DNA from: Cristatella mucedo
Taxonomy: Eukaryota > Bryozoa > Phylactolaemata > Cristatellidae
Reading direction: 5' to 3'
Assembly (NCBI GenBank): GCA_009760855.2
Contig: WPIO01000018.1
Coordinates: 3,440,001-3,504,000 of the forward strand
Length of the DNA stretch: 64,000 nucleotides
How positions within the stretch are numbered: position 1 is the stretch's first letter; the number at the start of each line of letters is the position of its first letter. The position numbers and the translations under genes are program-made. A model generated the notes under the pieces. That model ran no database searches. It was not told the DNA's origin and saw nothing but the letters and a program-made list of their open reading frames with translations. Below are positions 57,701 to 64,000 of the stretch, piece by piece.

Positions 57701-58706
57701 ACTCCCGTACCAAGCAAGGCATCGTACAACCAGCTGCTCTGAATCAAATCCCTTAGCTACACCGCGTACGAACCTCGTATCCATAGGTGAACGTACCTTG
57801 AGTTCCTATGCACCCAAGCTGGAACTCACTCCCGACTTGCGTCATGACATCCCCTGACTTAACCAGGTTTAAAAAGAAGCTACAACGCATACATTTATCA
57901 CAGCATTTACTGAGTCCATGTGGTTCATCCTTTGTGTGCTTATGCCTGCTGACACTGTGCGTGCTGCCACTAACCATATTTGCATTCTGACCCTGTGCGT
58001 GCCACCTCTAACCATGTAATGCTCGTGCTCTTTGAGCATGCTACCACTAATCATTCGACCATGCTTCCTTTGCCACATATATAAAGTGCCTACAAAGAGA
58101 TTAAGTTATGTGAGGGCACTACACAACTGTATTATTCTTATCATTATTATTAATCTCCATTCAGCTTCACATACGTCACAGGGCTTGAGCCTACGACCTC
58201 GGTGAAGTCAATTCACCATGACCTTGAATGAGGCGAGCACCTTAACCATTACGCCGAACCAGCGAAAAAATAATCAAATGATCAAGCAATTATATTGAAA
58301 TATGTGGTTATAGGATATTGCGAGGCACATCGTCAAGCCGATGAACGGCTAATTTACGTACTTCCCGAGAGTAATGTCCTGGAAGTTACCTGCAGCATAT
58401 ACTGTCCAATTTACAGCCGGAACCCAACGATTGGCCTACGATTACGCTACGAAAAATCGCTCGAAAATGCGGGACCGGAAGTAATCTGCAGCAGTTCTTC
58501 TTTGCAACTGAGTAAAGGATCATTTGCTTGGAACCACGGCTTGTTAATTAAGCAGTGCCGGAATCTACCCCAATTTCCGAGCAGTGTATTCATAAACATG
58601 ACCTACCAAGCCAAATTGGTGGACCTTTCCGCTGATGGACGCTACACCTGCTTTGTACAAAAGCACAACGGAGAGTCTTCGTATGACTTTATGGTCTCTA
58701 TTCTGA
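38788..58706 (+). CDS. Immunoglobulin-like secreted or surface protein (partial, 3 exons seen)
   Basis: Inferred gene made of a signal-peptide exon (38788-38851) and two Ig-like exons (47638-47943, 58314-58706). All lie on the same strand and all joints are phase 1, so they splice together in frame; symmetric phase-1 exons are typical of extracellular Ig modules in animals. The protein would be exported and glycosylated, with five N-x-S/T sites in the Ig-like parts. The domains have two cysteines close together where the B strand should be, and only the last shows a textbook F strand (DGRYTC). No transmembrane segment, cytoplasmic tail or stop is visible, so the gene may continue beyond the window. 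The introns are 8.8 and 10.4 kb and repeat-rich. Linkage of the three exons into one transcript is inference; they could belong to separate neighbouring paralogues. No specific function can be assigned. Confidence 0.55.
39148..39640 (+). mobile_element. LINE-A copy, 5'-truncated
   Basis: Starts in the RSLHSLxPAYLSDLLPHQAK segment and runs through SFGDRAFSSYAPKAWN, the 3' UTR and hairpin AAAGCGCCTAGAGAGAGATT to an ATT run. A C run near 39310 breaks the frame. Little diverged, so fairly young. Confidence 0.87.
39853..39920. repeat. (GATA)n / (GGTA)n microsatellite
   Basis: An AGATAGATAAATAGGTAGGT type array with small variants. Related TAGATA stretches extend faintly to about 40060. Confidence 0.9.
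40100..40735 (+). mobile_element. LINE-A fragment, internal
   Basis: Covers reverse transcriptase motif B through the C-terminal domain: FYADDTQLCLCLDPSQPPS, YIDDICTWMAATFLELKDDK and KPSVIQKLERLTLTIGS. It stops near 40735 without the 3' UTR or hairpin. Confidence 0.85.
40899..40982. repeat. (TA)n microsatellite with GTACGTG interruptions
   Basis: Three TA runs separated by GTACGTG units. Tyr/Ile open frames here are artefacts. Confidence 0.93.
41846..42264. mobile_element. Short non-autonomous hAT element (MITE-like)
   Basis: The left end CAGGGGTCGGCAAATTTTTT and the reverse complement of the right end, CAGAGGTCGGAAAACTCCGG, form imperfect terminal inverted repeats (CAGRGGTCGGMAAA). Identical 8-bp copies of GTCTAGGT flank it at 41838-41845 and 42265-42272, the duplication length expected of hAT transposases. 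The 419-bp interior has no long frame. The left terminus continues with GGACTAGTAGGCCATTTCAG, similar to the 3' end of the hAT relic at 16175. Confidence 0.88.
42265..43027. other. Intron or intergenic sequence, one LINE-tail scrap
   Basis: GC-rich up to about 42650 (CGCCGGAAGCAAGCC type). A worn hairpin-like scrap at 42826-42878 (AAGATATTTACTTCTCTTAG, GGGCACTATACAAATATT) resembles the SINE-A/LINE tail. Nothing else is recognised. Confidence 0.35.
45343..45419 (+). mobile_element. Tail-only LINE-A insertion (77 bp)
   Basis: The insert is just CAGAAAATGTAAAGCGCC, the rest of the terminal hairpin and an ATT run. Perfect 7-bp repeats AATGATG flank it (45336-45342, 45420-45426), and the host LINE sequence is continuous across it when compared with 49370-49400, which has no insert. 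An extreme 5' truncation product. Confidence 0.9.
45530..45794 (-). mobile_element. LINE-A 3' end nested in LINE-A
   Basis: An AATAATAAT run, hairpin, and full 3' UTR up to ACTAAATGCTGTCCTAAATA, inserted in the same orientation as the host at its TGATTTTAGAGG site. The uninterrupted form of that site is seen at about 59675-59695 (opposite strand view). No clear target duplication is visible. Confidence 0.88.
45960..46046. repeat. (AC)n-(AT)n microsatellite
   Basis: About 70 bp of AC followed by a short AT run, starting where the LINE-A copy ends. A second AT tract lies at 46261-46322. Confidence 0.96.
46653..46795 (+). mobile_element. SINE-A, well preserved
   Basis: GAGCTGGTTTGGTCTAGAGG begins a tRNA-like head with A box TGGTCTAGAGGTTAAGGTGC and B box GGTCGTGGGCTCGAGCCC, then GGCATATGTGAAGCACCTGA and the hairpin partner TTGGGCGCTATATAAATG before a (TA)n run. 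The best reference copy for the family in this window. Confidence 0.85.
46917..47143 (-). CDS. Ig-like terminal exon on the opposite strand
   Basis: On the minus strand a candidate acceptor (AAGCAAG) gives a phase-1 entry into GFYCDLRLSCANFLRPTVTW, then LIWKTAEPQETIIERLHLLS, VCDQSAFDRYANAYIGTNRF and a final LYVTFVYQ with stop at 46917. Cysteines about 14 residues before a conserved TVTW look like B and C strands of an Ig domain. CAATAAATAAAG overlaps the stop and could be the polyadenylation signal. The acceptor has a poor pyrimidine tract, and the rest of the gene is not visible. It may be a paralogue of the + strand Ig-like exons, or a dead exon. Confidence 0.4.
47638..47943 (+). CDS. Ig-like exon 1 (phase 1-1, 306 bp)
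   Basis: Acceptor TTGCTTTTTGTAG and donor GTAAGAA delimit exactly 102 codon equivalents. It reads QVDQTALLECSDFRC, then AVNYTWYVGTRNDVYLSF, a stretch with VNASS, KLEFGQNSSFNCRTDC and FWTNFTITWFG. The C-x4-C followed by YTWY, and later C-x3-C followed by ITWF, resemble B-to-C strand segments of two Ig-like domains, the second cut by the intron after its C-strand Trp. Four N-glycosylation sites (NYT, NAS, NSS, NFT) fit an extracellular role. Confidence 0.6.
47944..48954. other. Intron, nothing recognised
   Basis: AT-rich sequence following the Ig-like exon. I looked for a further Ig-like exon and found none. Confidence 0.35.
48955..49090 (-). mobile_element. SINE-B, well preserved
   Basis: Minus-strand copy with A-box side AGGTAAGGCGGTTGCTTTTC, B box GTCGTGGGCTCGAATCCTGC, the hairpin CGCCACTGCAAGCGGTGGCG and end ACCGTAAAGGCTCTTATG. 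With 11843, the reference copy of SINE-B. Confidence 0.75.
49335..51331 (+). mobile_element. LINE-A with internal deletion
   Basis: Starts after the endonuclease at CTCAGTCCCCCCTCCGATCT, includes YNTTLADTLDEFAPL, MSTINHLLNRSQVGSLPDDP, FRANHSAESALLWVNNDLLR, SAAFDNINIQVLLENLSSRL and FHFYADDTQLYLCFDPSQPS. At about 50703 the frame jumps from the CIDDIS segment straight to ARLVCRE-like sequence, a deletion of about 400 bp. It ends with hairpin AAAGTGCCTAGAAAGAGATT and ATT units. Confidence 0.9.
51340..52595. other. Intron, one (TA)n tract
   Basis: A (TA)n run at 51652-51696. Otherwise AT-rich sequence with no coding, repeat or RNA signal I recognise. Confidence 0.35.
52597..52870 (-). mobile_element. 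LINE-A 3' end
   Basis: An AATAATAAT run, hairpin arms AAAGCGCCCCCAGAGAACTC and TTCTTGGCGCTTTACATTTG, and the whole 3' UTR up to GCTGTCCTAAATAGGTGTGT. Almost identical to 45530-45794. Confidence 0.87.
53250..53694 (+). mobile_element. LINE-C fragment
   Basis: TLTHKTSHGLATSC-like text, then HQFKPFRNLRFSMDNNIALL, LRLKTVRGRSFCSTVPRLWN and VGYRVRTESRRALDTLQ match the C-terminal half of the LINE-C copy at 29726-30681. It is broken off near 53694 by LINE-B-like sequence. A further LINE-C scrap (CGTATTCGTACCGAAAGCCG) lies at about 54220-54400. Confidence 0.82.
53695..54240 (+). mobile_element. LINE-B-like fragment
   Basis: CAACTGGAGCAAAAATTCAG opens text matching the C-terminal part of LINE-B: TGTACCGGCTCCCTATCGAG, LLHKSAIL-like residues and TAAGTCTTCTGGAGATCTGT. 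Frames are broken. It separates two LINE-C pieces. Confidence 0.6.
54428..54541. repeat. (CATA)n microsatellite
   Basis: ACACAC and CATACATA units with GTACAGTACA interruptions. Confidence 0.92.
54640..55110 (-). mobile_element. LINE-B-like fragment
   Basis: On the minus strand HLSDLPCPPKRSRSTRSSAS, HLAIARSQLNCFGDRALSL and a KLQLQLVASI segment match the C-terminal region of the LINE families. Diverged from LINE-A. Confidence 0.55.
55400..56327 (+). mobile_element. LINE-B copy, 5'-truncated
   Basis: Reads ISMAVNSAYVQLRNVTKIR, an IHAF, TSRL segment, then GLPA-like text and LSFAGCLSSDES-like frames. It ends at about 56326 with GATTATCTTAGGGCACTATT and an ATT run, so its tail relates to the SINE-A/LINE-A hairpin. 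Confidence 0.68.
56508..56655 (+). mobile_element. LINE-A 3' tail
   Basis: Last part of the 3' UTR (TTTATCAAGCATGATTTTAC), hairpin AAAGCGCCTAGAGAGAGAGA with an expanded GA run in the loop arm, GGGCGCTTTATCATTTGC, and ATT/GTT units. Confidence 0.85.
56656..57167. other. Intron, nothing recognised
   Basis: AT-rich. A TTAAAACTGGAACAG unit occurs twice near 56795 and 56822. No coding or repeat family assignment. Confidence 0.3.
57168..58151 (+). mobile_element. LINE-A copy, decayed, preceded by an inverted tail scrap
   Basis: 57168-57222 is a minus-strand tail scrap (AATTTATTTGTGTAGCACCC, TAGGAGAACTGAATCT). From about 57222 a plus LINE-A copy starts at AACTTACTAGTTTTGGGAAA and continues through the C-terminal domain and 3' UTR to hairpin AAAGTGCCTACAAAGAGATT and an ATT-rich end. 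Many frameshifts. Confidence 0.8.
58152..58262 (-). mobile_element. SINE-A
   Basis: Minus copy sharing its ATT-rich end with the LINE-A before it. Plus view: TAATCTCCATTCAGCTTCAC, ACAGGGCTTGAGCCTACGAC (B box) and GGCGAGCACCTTAACC toward the A box. It ends 51 bp before Ig-like exon 2. Confidence 0.7.
58314..58706 (+). CDS. Ig-like exon 2 (phase 1-1, 393 bp)
   Basis: Acceptor TATGTGGTTATAG (weak pyrimidine tract) and donor GTAAGAA. It encodes 131 codon equivalents: YVLPESNVLEVTCSIYCPIY, RNPTIGLRLRYEKSLEN, VICSSSSLQLSKGSFAWNHG, then INMTYQAKLVDLSADGRYTC and FVQKHNGESSYDFMVSIL. The LVDLSADGRYTC end is the standard E-F strand pattern (D-x-G-x-Y-x-C) of Ig domains, and FMVSIL fits the G strand. 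The B-strand region has C-x3-C. A fifth N-glycosylation site is NMT. Read-through past the donor meets a stop at 58778. Confidence 0.68.
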
Positions 58707-58759
58707 GTAAGAAAAGTTTATTCATTCCACAAAGCTGCACCGCGGTAGCTAATCGGATT

Positions 58760-61700
58760 TTGTTAGGGTGCGTTGAATGAGCGCACACTATTGCAACTGC
58801 CCCCTTTGTCTCGAACCGCTCAGCACGCCCCCTCATGCGTCACTGTGAATCTCTCTAACTTAGTGGTCACCAGGCCTGTAATAACTCCATCGGCCCGACT
58901 TAAGGTTTGCCAGACTTGTCGCTTGCCTTTGAAATTTTCGATCACGTAGGTGACTGTCACACTAACCTTATCCTCGGGAGGGAGGTGCACAACTGCATTC
59001 GGTGGTAGCTGTGAGCACAGAGCAAAATGCGCAGAAGATTACCTCGCTCAATGTGCAACAAACCTCTGGTACTAAGCGACCTTATTTCTGAAAATGGTAT
59101 CAACCTGCTCGCCCTAACTGAAACTTGGCTAAAACCGATAAACTGCCCGACAATTAAAGATGTATTCATTCACCCCAACTGGTTTCTCATTCTTTCACAC
59201 CTCTAGATCAATCAAAACTGGAGGCGGAGTTGCTGTTATCGTGCACTCAAATTTCAATTTCAAGCCATTTGCAGTACCGTCGAAGCAGTATTCTGAATCT
59301 ATTGCCTTTGTTTCACCCGAAAACAAGCTACCGATGGTGGGTGTAGTCTATCGCCCACCAGGTACCAAGTCCTCATTTATCTCAGATGTATCCGATCTCA
59401 TTTCAAATCTGTGTGCAGTAAATCGATCCTTCCTCGTTATGGATGATTTCAACGTTCACTTTGACAACTTATCTGACGCTTTCCGCACTGAATTTCGTAC
59501 GTTGACTGTCTCATTGTCTGTTGTGGCTCATGTGCACGGCCCAACTCACATCAAGGGTCGCACACTCGACCAGATTTTCTCATACAACTGCCCTTTGTCA
59601 TCACCAATTGTACCAAATCCTGCTTATCCGACCGCATGCAGATCTCATTCAGTCTACGGTGTGTGCCCGCCTCCTCCTCCTCTAAAATCACATGTGAATC
59701 GCGAAACCCCAAGACCCTTGACATCAATGCTGTCCGTGCGAGAATATCTGTTTCGCCCTGCCCCTCAGTCCCCCCTCCGATCTGTCATCATTGGCAGATA
59801 TGCCTGATGGCAGATTGGCCTGCTCCTACGTTGCATTGATCTGCTGCTGCCATGCATAACTAACATCATTATTATGTCATTAGCCTCAGGTCATGTCCCA
59901 GCACCTTTCAAAAAAGCTGTAGCCAGGCCACTTCTCAAGAAAGCTACACTTGACCAAGAGAACTTGAGCAACTACCGCCCAGTTTCCCTTCTACCATTCC
60001 TATCAAAGACACTCGAACGGGTCGTGGCGGACCAGCTAAACTCGTATATCAAAACCTCACACCTTGCTAGTAAGCTTCTGTCTGGCTTTAGAGCTAATCA
60101 CTCCACAGAGTCAGCATTGCTTCGGGTATACAACGACCTACTTAGGAATGCAGACATGGGTAGAGTATCTGTGCTTGTTTTGCTCGATCTTTCGGCAGCT
60201 TTTGATACCATCGATCACAAAGTTCTTCTAGAGCACCTCTCATCTCGCCTGGGCATCACTGGCACAGCAATGCAGTGGTTCAGGTCCTATCTCAGTGGAA
60301 GACTCTAGAGTATTGACGTGAATGGACAAAGATCATCTAAAGTACCTCTGAAATATGGAGTACCTCAGGGCTCCGTGCTAGGTCCGGTTCTTTTCACGGT
60401 TTATGCTCTCCCTCTTGCTGATGTGATTGCCAAGCACAATCTACGCTTTCACTTCTATGCGGATGACACTCAGTTGTACCTTTGCTTTGATCCCTCCCAG
60501 CCTTCGAGCACCTCGAATTCTCCCAACTCACTTGCTGCATGCATTGATGATATCCGCACCTGGATGGCTGCAAAAACTAAACGATGATAAAACTAACTTA
60601 TTAGTTATGGGCAAACCCAGCGTAATTCAGAGATTGGAAAGGCTGACTCTCAAAATTGGCTCTGCCAGCATATCTCCAGTTGAATCAGCTCGAAATCTAG
60701 GTGCCATATTCCAAAGCGACCTCTCGTTAGACGACCATACCAGCTCTACGGTCAAATCCGCCTATTTTCAGCTACATAATATTGCTAAAACTCGGGCTTG
60801 TTTAGATAACGATACCACGTCCAAGTTGGTCCATGCATTCGTGACATCCCGTCTCGACTTCTGCAACTCACTGCTTACTGGCCTACCAGCATGTGCGATC
60901 AGGCGATTGCAGCAGGTGCAAAACTCTGCAGCTAGGCTTGTCTGTTGTGAGCGTCGCAGTTGCCACGTTACTCCACTTCTCGCCGACCTGCACTGGCTAC
61001 CAGTGAGGCAACGGATTAACTTCAAGGTTTTGTCGCTCACTTTTAGGTCTCTTCATTCTATGGCTCCAGCCTATCTCTCTGATATACTACCCCATCAGGC
61101 CAAGCATCGTACCACCGGCTGTTCGGAATCCAACAATCTAGAAATACCTCGTACGAACGTTAAATCCTTTGGAGACCGTGTATTTAGTTCGTATGCTCCC
61201 AAAGCTTGGAACTCCCTCCCGACCTGCGTCAGAACGTCCCCTGACCTGACCACATTTAAAAGGAACTTAAAAACACACCTATTTAGGACACCATTTAGTG
61301 GGTCCCTGTGATTCGTCCTTGATGTACTTATGCGTGCTGACACTGTGCATTCTGCCAATAACCACATTTGCATGCTGACCCTGTGCATGTCGCCCCTAAC
61401 CATGTTATTCATTTTGTTTGTTTTTCAAGCATGATTTTACTTACCATTCAATTGCATTTCCCTTTGCAGCAAATTTAAAGCGCCTAGAAAGAGATTGAGT
61501 TCTCTGAGGGCACTTTATCAAGTACATTATTATTATTACTATTATTATTATAGGTAGCTACAACACGACACTAGCTGACACGCTCGACGAGTTTGAACTT
61601 CTGACTAAGCGTACTGTGCGCCCTCGCCCAGACGAACCTATGGTTTACCAGAGACAATAAACTAGCTAGGCCTACTAAGCGCAAGCTTGAAAAAGCATAC

Positions 61701-63846
61701 ACAAGATCAGGACTGACTGTCCATCGACAGGCAAACGAGGACTACTGTAGGTCTTACCAATCGATCCTAGCAAATGCCAAGTCTAGCTTCTATAAAAACA
61801 TTGTCGAATCACAAATGCACAATCCAAAAATGCTGATGTCGACGATCAACCATCTTCTCAACCGCTCGCAGATTAGCTCCTTACCGGATGATCCTTGTGA
61901 TGATCTACCCGATTGCCTTTCTCGATTCTTTGTGCAGTAGATAGACAAGATCAAGGAGTCCATCCCTGAAATGACAGCACCCCCTAGAATGCGGTTCCCC
62001 GATTCCTGGCCGCACCTCAATGTCTACATTTAAGCAGGTCACTAGTAATCTCGTCCTGAAGTTCATATCCCAATCAAAGAACACAACAAGTCCTTTGGAC
62101 CCTAATCCCACTGTCCTGCTTCTACGTTGCATTGATCTGCTGCTCACATGCATAACTAACATCACTAATATGTCAGTAGCCTCAGGCCATGTCCCAGCAC
62201 CTTTCAAAAAAGCTGTAGTCAGGCCGCTTCCCAAAGAAAGCGACACTAGATCAAGAGAGCTTGAGCAATTACCACCCCTTCTCCCTTCTACCATTCCAAT
62301 CAAAGGCACTGGAACAGGTCGTGGGGGACCAGCTTAACTCGTTTATTGAAACTTCCAACCTTGCTAGTAAGTTCCAGTCTGGTTTTAGAGCTAATCACTC
62401 CACAGAATCAGCTTTGCTTCAGGTGTACAACGACCTACTTAGGAATGCAGACATGGGTAGAGTGTCTCTGCTTGTTTTGCTCGATCTTTCGGCAGATTTT
62501 GATACGATCAATCACCAAGTCCTTCTAGAGCACCTCTCATCTCACCAAGGCATCACTGGCAGTGTCTGCACTGGTTCAGGTCCTATCTTAGTGAGAAACT
62601 CCTGAGTATTGACGTGAATGGACAAAGATCATCTGAAGTACCTCTGAAATATGGAGTACCTCAGAGCTCCGTGATAGGTCCGGTTCTCTTCACGGTTTAT
62701 TCTCTCCCTCTTGCTGATGTGATTGGCAAACACAATCTATGCTTACACTTCTGTGCAGATGGCACTCACTTGTACCTTTGCTTTGATCCCTCCCAGCCTT
62801 CGAGCACCTCGAATTCTCTCAACTCACTTGCTGCATGTATTGATGACATCCGCACACGGATGGCAGCAAATTTTCGTAAACTTAACGATGATGAAATTAA
62901 CTTATTAGTTATGAGCACAGCCAGTGTGATTCAGAAATTGGAAAGGCTGACGATCAAAATTGGCTCTGCCAGCATATCTCCAGTTGAATCAGCTCAAAAT
63001 CTAGGTGTCATGTTCCTAAGTGACCTCTCGCTAGACAACCACATCAGCTCCACAATAAAGTCTGCCTCCTTTCAGACATATAACATTGCTAAAATTTGGG
63101 CTTCTTTAGATAAGCATACCACGTCTAAGTTGGTCCATGAATTTGCGACATCCCGTCTTGACTTCTGTAACTCACTGCTTGCTGGCCTACCGGCACGTGC
63201 AATCAGGCGATTACAGCTGGTGTAATACTCTGCAGCTAGGCTTGTCTGTCGTGAGCGTCACAATTGCCACATCATACCACTTCTAGCCGACCTACACTGG
63301 CTCCCAGTCAAGCAACGGATCGACTTCAAGGTTTTGTCGCTCACTTTTAGATCACTTTATTCTGTGGCTCAGCCTATCTCTCAGATCTACTCCCCTACTG
63401 GGCCAAGCATCGTACCACCCGCTTTTCGGAGTCCAACAGTTTGCGAATACCTCGTACAAACCTCAAATCCTTTGGAGACCTGCATTTAGTTCGTATGCTC
63501 CCAAAGCCTGGAAATCACTTCCGACTTCCGTCACAACATTCCTGACTTGACCACATTTAAAAAGAACTTAAAAACACACCTATTTACGACAGCATTTAGT
63601 GGGTCCGTGTGATTCGTGCTTCACGTACTTATGCGTGCTGACACTGTGCATGCTGCCACTAACCACACTTGCATGCTGACCCTGTGCATGTCACCCCTAA
63701 CCATGTTATTCATGTTGTTTATCAAGCATGATATTACTCACCATTCAATCGTGTTTCCCTTTGCAGCAATTGTAAAGGGCCTAGAAAGAGATTGAGCTCT
63801 CTGAGGGCACTTTATCAATTGCATTATTATAATAATTATTATTTGT
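58760..63846 (+). mobile_element. LINE-A, longest copy, with endonuclease, split by another LINE-A
   Basis: Includes the endonuclease: NKPLVLSDLISENGINLLAL and TETWLKP (catalytic Glu region), a stop and frameshift, TGGGVAVIVHSNFNFKP, MVGVVYRPPGTKSSF, MDDFNVHF (normally GDFN) and HIKGRTLDQIFSYNC. At about 59803 it is interrupted and resumes at 61553 with GTAGCTACAACACGACACTA, as shown by the uninterrupted text at 49385. The resumed part holds MSTFKQVTSNLVL, FRANHSTESALLQVYNDLL, SADFDTINHQVLLEHL and a CADG variant of the YADD box, then the C-terminal domain, hairpin and ATT run. Stops, frameshifts and the altered catalytic box show it is dead. The 5' limit is uncertain; no ORF1 is recognisable. 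Confidence 0.85.
59804..61551 (+). mobile_element. LINE-A nested in LINE-A
   Basis: A 5'-truncated copy starting near CTGCTCCTACGTTGCATTGA (LLLRCIDLLLPCITN). Reverse transcriptase blocks: NYRPVSLLPFLSKTLERVVA, LVLLDLSAAFDTIDHKVLL, GVPQGSVLGPVLFTVYALPL and FHFYADDTQLYL with an intact YADD. One in-frame TAG near 60306 and a small deletion near 60577 break it. The C-terminal domain is open to 61311, then 3' UTR, hairpin AAAGCGCCTAGAAAGAGATT and ATT units. Younger than its host. Confidence 0.88.
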
Positions 63847-64000
63847 TTGCATCGTTAATTTGGAGAACTAAATAGTAATGACTTGCGAGATATGTGCGTT
63901 TTATCTTCCTCACCATCAAGCCTTCTTGGGCTATCTTACAATCCTGGCTGAATGGGAGCAAGACAATTGCACGCTCATGGCTGGCGGTGATGGCGAGAAT

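Noticed and set aside
58778-59010. Extension of Ig-like exon 2 or a separate small exon
   Set aside because: The frame stops at 58778 after a good donor at 58707. Downstream text is better explained as the 5' flank or start of the LINE-A copy.
59160-61311. One host gene encoding a reverse-transcriptase-like protein
   Set aside because: Stops, frameshifts, the 3' hairpin and multiple copies show LINE debris, not a domesticated gene.

Overview
The window is nuclear DNA from an animal, most likely an invertebrate. Three things show this: coding sequence broken into short exons by GT-AG introns of 2-10 kb, immunoglobulin-like exons bounded by phase-1 introns, and a dense load of non-LTR retrotransposons, tRNA-derived SINEs, hAT transposon pieces and microsatellites. 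The phylum cannot be fixed from the sequence. There are no operons, CRISPR arrays, rRNA genes or convincing functional tRNA genes.

Region 1 (1-24130, + strand) is the 3' part of a choline/ethanolamine kinase gene. Six exons (2036-2155, 10783-10841, 12919-12991, 15454-15562, 18463-18717, 23445-23612) splice in frame into about 260 C-terminal residues carrying the HND and DFEY kinase motifs and the NHFCEW signature. The first exons lie left of the window. The introns are packed with LINEs, SINEs, (CT)n and (TA)n/(TG)n tracts and a hAT transposase relic.

Region 2 (about 24.1-38.7 kb) has no gene I can support. It holds decayed LINE and SINE copies, a LINE-C copy lying inside a 41-bp repeat, and two long stretches I cannot classify.

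Region 3 (38788-58706, + strand) holds three exons of what I infer to be one secreted or cell-surface immunoglobulin-like gene: a signal-peptide exon and two Ig-like exons. Every intron boundary is phase 1. A fourth Ig-like exon (46917-47143) sits on the opposite strand only 0.5 kb from the second one. The domains look atypical, with paired cysteines where the B strand would be. No stop or 3' end is visible for the + strand gene, which may continue to the right.

Region 4 is the repeat fraction, about half the window. Family LINE-A (CR1/L2-like, with endonuclease and reverse transcriptase) has more than 20 copies, mostly 5'-truncated, ending in a conserved hairpin plus (ATT)n. LINE-B and a tRNA-derived SINE-A end in related hairpin tails. 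LINE-C has a different (ACATT)n end. SINE-B is a second tRNA-derived family without that tail. Several nested insertions can be read with base precision: LINE-A inside hAT with a 10-bp target duplication, a 77-bp tail-only LINE insert with a 7-bp duplication, and LINE-A inside LINE-A at 59.8-61.5 kb.
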